Shown here in pieces: positions 4,930 to 6,883 of a DNA stretch of 6,883 nucleotides. Position 1 is the first letter of the stretch. Each line of letters begins with the position of its first letter. The translations under genes and the position numbers were made by a program. The notes under the pieces are model-generated. The model was not told the DNA's origin. It searched no databases and saw only the letters and a list, made by a program, of their open reading frames with translations. The DNA is from Methylacidiphilaceae bacterium UBA1321 (lineage in GTDB: Bacteria; Verrucomicrobiota; Verrucomicrobiia; Methylacidiphilales; UBA1321): assembly GCA_002306945.1 (NCBI GenBank), contig DBTH01000011.1, forward strand, positions 1 through 6,883, written 5' to 3'.

Positions 4930-6072
4930 TTACCGCAGCGCGCTGGCTTGGAGTTCGATCTCGAAGAGCAGGTCGTCGCGGCAGACGTCGCATTGGGTGA
5001 GGACGACGGGCAATGTGGAGAGCAAGGGATGGTTGCCTCCGGTTTCGCGCAGGACATTCTCATTGCGGAAGTAGCCGATGGCGCGGACGGTATCGGCCCA
5101 GGACATGCCCCGGCTCTTGAGAATGGCTTCGACGACATTGAGGGTCAGATTGATTTGTTTGTGCACGTCGCTGATGTGCGCGGTATTGCCGCCGGGTTCG
5201 ATGCTGGCGGTTCCAGAAATGAAGAGTGAATGCGAAGCGGCGTCCTCGACTTCGACGGCACGGCTGAAGGCGCTGCCGTACTGGTAGGCTTCGCATTGGA
5301 GCGGGGAATCGACCCGGCGCAGGACGGCGGTGTTGGAAGGGGACGCGGCGAGGGATTGGCCCTGAACCTTGGGGCGCATCGCGTAGACTTTGGTCAGCAA
5401 GGCCGCTCCGTTGAGATTGGCGGCTCCAACACCGGTGCTGGCGGGCATGATGCCGCCGAAGATGTCGCGGGACTGGAAGTAAGCGGTGCGGACGCGGTTG
5501 AATTCGGGATACCAGTTGAGGATGCGGTCGAGGTAGAACCAGGTGCGCACGACGTCGTGAAAATCCATTCCGGAGGCGATGAGGGCCGACTCGGCCAGCT
5601 CGAAGACTTCCTCGGTCTGATGGGCCGGGTTGGCGCGAATCTGGCGCGGCCTCAGGTCGGAGAGGAAGCAGTAGGCGGCGGCGGAATCTTCAAACCGGAA
5701 GCCGAGCAGCCGCCCACGTAGGAGAACGGGATCCAGTTTTTTTTCAGTGATGGCGTGGGCCTGGTAGCCGCCCCCGGCGGACATCTGGCCGCAGAGGTAA
5801 TTCCACGGACAGTCGAAACCGGCGGCGACGGGTACCATTTTTTTGAGTTCCATCAGCAGATCAGCCGAGCCGAAGGCGTCGACGGCCACGAGCGCCGCGC
5901 CGGTCTTCTGGAGAAATTGCGCGAGTCGGGAGAGCCATTTTTCGGGCGAGAGTTTGTCCGCCGATGCGGTCAGGAAATACTCGGTCCATTCCGGGTGAGC
6001 GACGGTGCGGAGGGTGAACCCGTCGTCGGTAAGAGAGGGTTTCTGGAGGGATGCGGCGGTGTGGCTGGTCAT
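4930..6072 (-). CDS. Tandem Rid (YjgF/UK114) fold protein, chorismatase-like
   Basis: The product has 380 residues from the ATG at 6072. After a divergent N-terminal region (1-85), two Rid-like halves can be seen. The first spans about 86-235 (SGMDFHDVVRTWFYLDRI at 167-184, then GGIMPASTGVGA at 206-217). The second spans about 245-380 (FISGTASI at 284-291, RGMSWADTVRAIGYF at 321-335, CRDDLLFEIEL at 364-374). E371 aligns with the catalytic E120 of RidA (IEIEAIA end), but the RidA substrate-binding arginine R105 is not found at the expected spacing. Size, two-domain build and the GTASI block are like chorismatases (FkbO, Hyg5, XanB2), which cleave chorismate to pyruvate and a hydroxybenzoate or cyclohexadiene product. 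A plain RidA deaminase is one domain of about 130 residues, so that name would mislead. The gene follows the PPC-tail gene by 9 bp, probably in one operon. The family is fairly sure; the reaction is unproven. Confidence 0.75.
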   Translation of the reverse strand: MTSHTAASLQKPSLTDDGFTLRTVAHPEWTEYFLTASADKLSPEKWLSRLAQFLQKTGAALVAVDAFGSADLLMELKKMVPVAAGFDCPWNYLCGQMSAGGGYQAHAITEKKLDPVLLRGRLLGFRFEDSAAAYCFLSDLRPRQIRANPAHQTEEVFELAESALIASGMDFHDVVRTWFYLDRILNWYPEFNRVRTAYFQSRDIFGGIMPASTGVGAANLNGAALLTKVYAMRPKVQGQSLAASPSNTAVLRRVDSPLQCEAYQYGSAFSRAVEVEDAASHSLFISGTASIEPGGNTAHISDVHKQINLTLNVVEAILKSRGMSWADTVRAIGYFRNENVLRETGGNHPLLSTLPVVLTQCDVCRDDLLFEIELQASALR

Positions 6073-6081
6073 AATAAATCG

Positions 6082-6883
6082 TTACCGGGTGAGGTCAAAC
6101 GGGACGGCGGGCAATACGCCCATGAAGGAGCGTTGTCTGGGGCCGGCCGGTTTTCCGGTTGCGGCCTGGGGAACGCGTTCGTTGACGAGGTTGAAGATGA
6201 GATTGCCGGAGAGTTCGTCCTTGATTTTCTCCTTGTCGGCGTGCAGGGAGACGTCGATGGCGTTTTTGTCCTTCTCGATTTTTTCGATGACGATGCCGGT
6301 GGGCGGATCGTTGAGTTCAACGGTGGTTTGGTCGACGACGTTGGATCCACCGTTGACGTTGAAGCGGACATGCGTGGTTGATCCGGCGTGGAGTTTCACC
6401 GCGCCGACCTGGGCAATCTTGATGGGCGGATTGTACTTGGTGCCTTCGAGGACGGTGATGCGTTGCAGTTCTGAGGCAACGAGGTGGCGGTAGCTGAAGG
6501 CCTGCATCATGTCGTCGGCGGGGACGGCATCGTGGCGAACCTGGTCGCCGCGAATGGACGCATTGCCTTCGATGGCGTAGAGGGTTGTGCCGAGCGGCGT
6601 TGTTGCAGGAACCGACAGCGTCAGCCGCACCATGTCTTGACCGGGAGGAATTCGTGCCCCGTCCAGCGACGCGCCGAGTGGCGCGTTTTTCAGGGAGAGG
6701 AGGATTTCGCCGTTAAAACCGTCCTTGCGGATCGCGTAGACGGAGAGGGGGACAAGCGCTCCGGCGCGGACGTTGAGGCAGGAGGGTGCCGCCCGCAAAG
6801 CAAAGTCGGGTTGGGCGGTGCTGACCCGCAGGCGGTAGCCGAAATCGGGGCCGCCCTTGTGTTGGGCGTCTGTGAGGGGGGCG
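6082..6883 (-). CDS. Secreted protein with pre-peptidase C-terminal (PPC)-like and Ig-like tail, 5' end missing
   Basis: The frame is open from the window edge at 6883 to the TAA at 6082-6084, giving the last 266 residues; the TTG at 6798 is internal, since the coding pattern continues upstream without a break. The visible part starts with DAQHKGGPDFGYRLRVSTA and QPDFALRAAPSCLNV, the pattern that ends PPC domains in many Planctomycetes and Verrucomicrobia extracellular proteins. After it come beta-sandwich-like segments (VYAIRKDGFNGEILLSLKNAP, then APLGASLDGARIPPGQDM). Such tails usually belong to large exported proteins, but the signal peptide and any catalytic domain lie outside the window. 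The last 60 residues are charged and end in a basic stretch, VPFDLTR. It is the upstream gene of a probable two-gene unit with the Rid-fold gene. The family name is an inference from sequence style. Confidence 0.65.
   Translation of the reverse strand, partial: APLTDAQHKGGPDFGYRLRVSTAQPDFALRAAPSCLNVRAGALVPLSVYAIRKDGFNGEILLSLKNAPLGASLDGARIPPGQDMVRLTLSVPATTPLGTTLYAIEGNASIRGDQVRHDAVPADDMMQAFSYRHLVASELQRITVLEGTKYNPPIKIAQVGAVKLHAGSTTHVRFNVNGGSNVVDQTTVELNDPPTGIVIEKIEKDKNAIDVSLHADKEKIKDELSGNLIFNLVNERVPQAATGKPAGPRQRSFMGVLPAVPFDLTR

Noticed and set aside
5755..6381. A plus-strand frame of 208 codons, rich in Gly, Val and Asp
   Set aside because: It spans the junction of two minus-strand genes that form a coherent pair, and its composition is typical of the antisense of GC-rich coding DNA.

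Overview
The window looks like chromosomal DNA from a moderately GC-rich Gram-negative bacterium. The best guess is the Verrucomicrobiota or a neighbouring PVC lineage. This rests on a KdsD-type arabinose-5-phosphate isomerase (so LPS with Kdo), an elongation factor P whose tip loop reads HRTPGNLRAF (a form I associate with Verrucomicrobia and Planctomycetes), and a secreted protein with a pre-peptidase-C-like tail. The assignment is an inference from protein style, not from a marker search.

Left part (1-2209): the first 98 bases are the 5' end of a minus-strand MarR-type regulator that runs off the window. It is divergent from a long plus-strand membrane protein of the DUF2339 family. The gap between them carries two 23-bp near-identical direct repeats, 51 bp apart. 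Each contains a palindrome-like core (GTT..ATAT..AAC), and one lies on the -10 region of the regulator's predicted promoter. This is the layout of a self-regulating MarR switch that may also control the membrane protein.

Centre (2210-4232): three bases after the DUF2339 stop codon begins a 274-bp element made almost entirely of nested inverted repeats. Imperfect terminal repeats enclose two internal hairpins, one with perfect 25-bp arms, and the whole can fold as a three-way junction. It encodes no protein and has a possible 4-bp target duplication (CCAG). It is best read as a MITE-like or REP-like non-autonomous element, or a structured RNA. After it come kdsD (arabinose-5-phosphate isomerase, all catalytic residues present) and, 31 bp later, efp (elongation factor P), closed by a strong intrinsic terminator.

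Right part (4233-6883): a 367-bp stretch with small dyads and one doubtful small ORF precedes a PilZ-like protein with degenerate ligand motifs. This gene converges on a minus-strand pair with only 9 bp between the stops. The pair is a secreted PPC-tail protein (5' end outside the window) and a tandem Rid-fold protein resembling chorismatases, separated by 9 bp and probably co-transcribed.

None of the six gene starts that can be seen has a recognisable Shine-Dalgarno sequence. No CRISPR array, tRNA, rRNA, transposase or complete new defence-like system was found. The most unusual items are the nested inverted-repeat element, the EF-P tip with asparagine in place of lysine or arginine, and the chorismatase-like tandem Rid protein.
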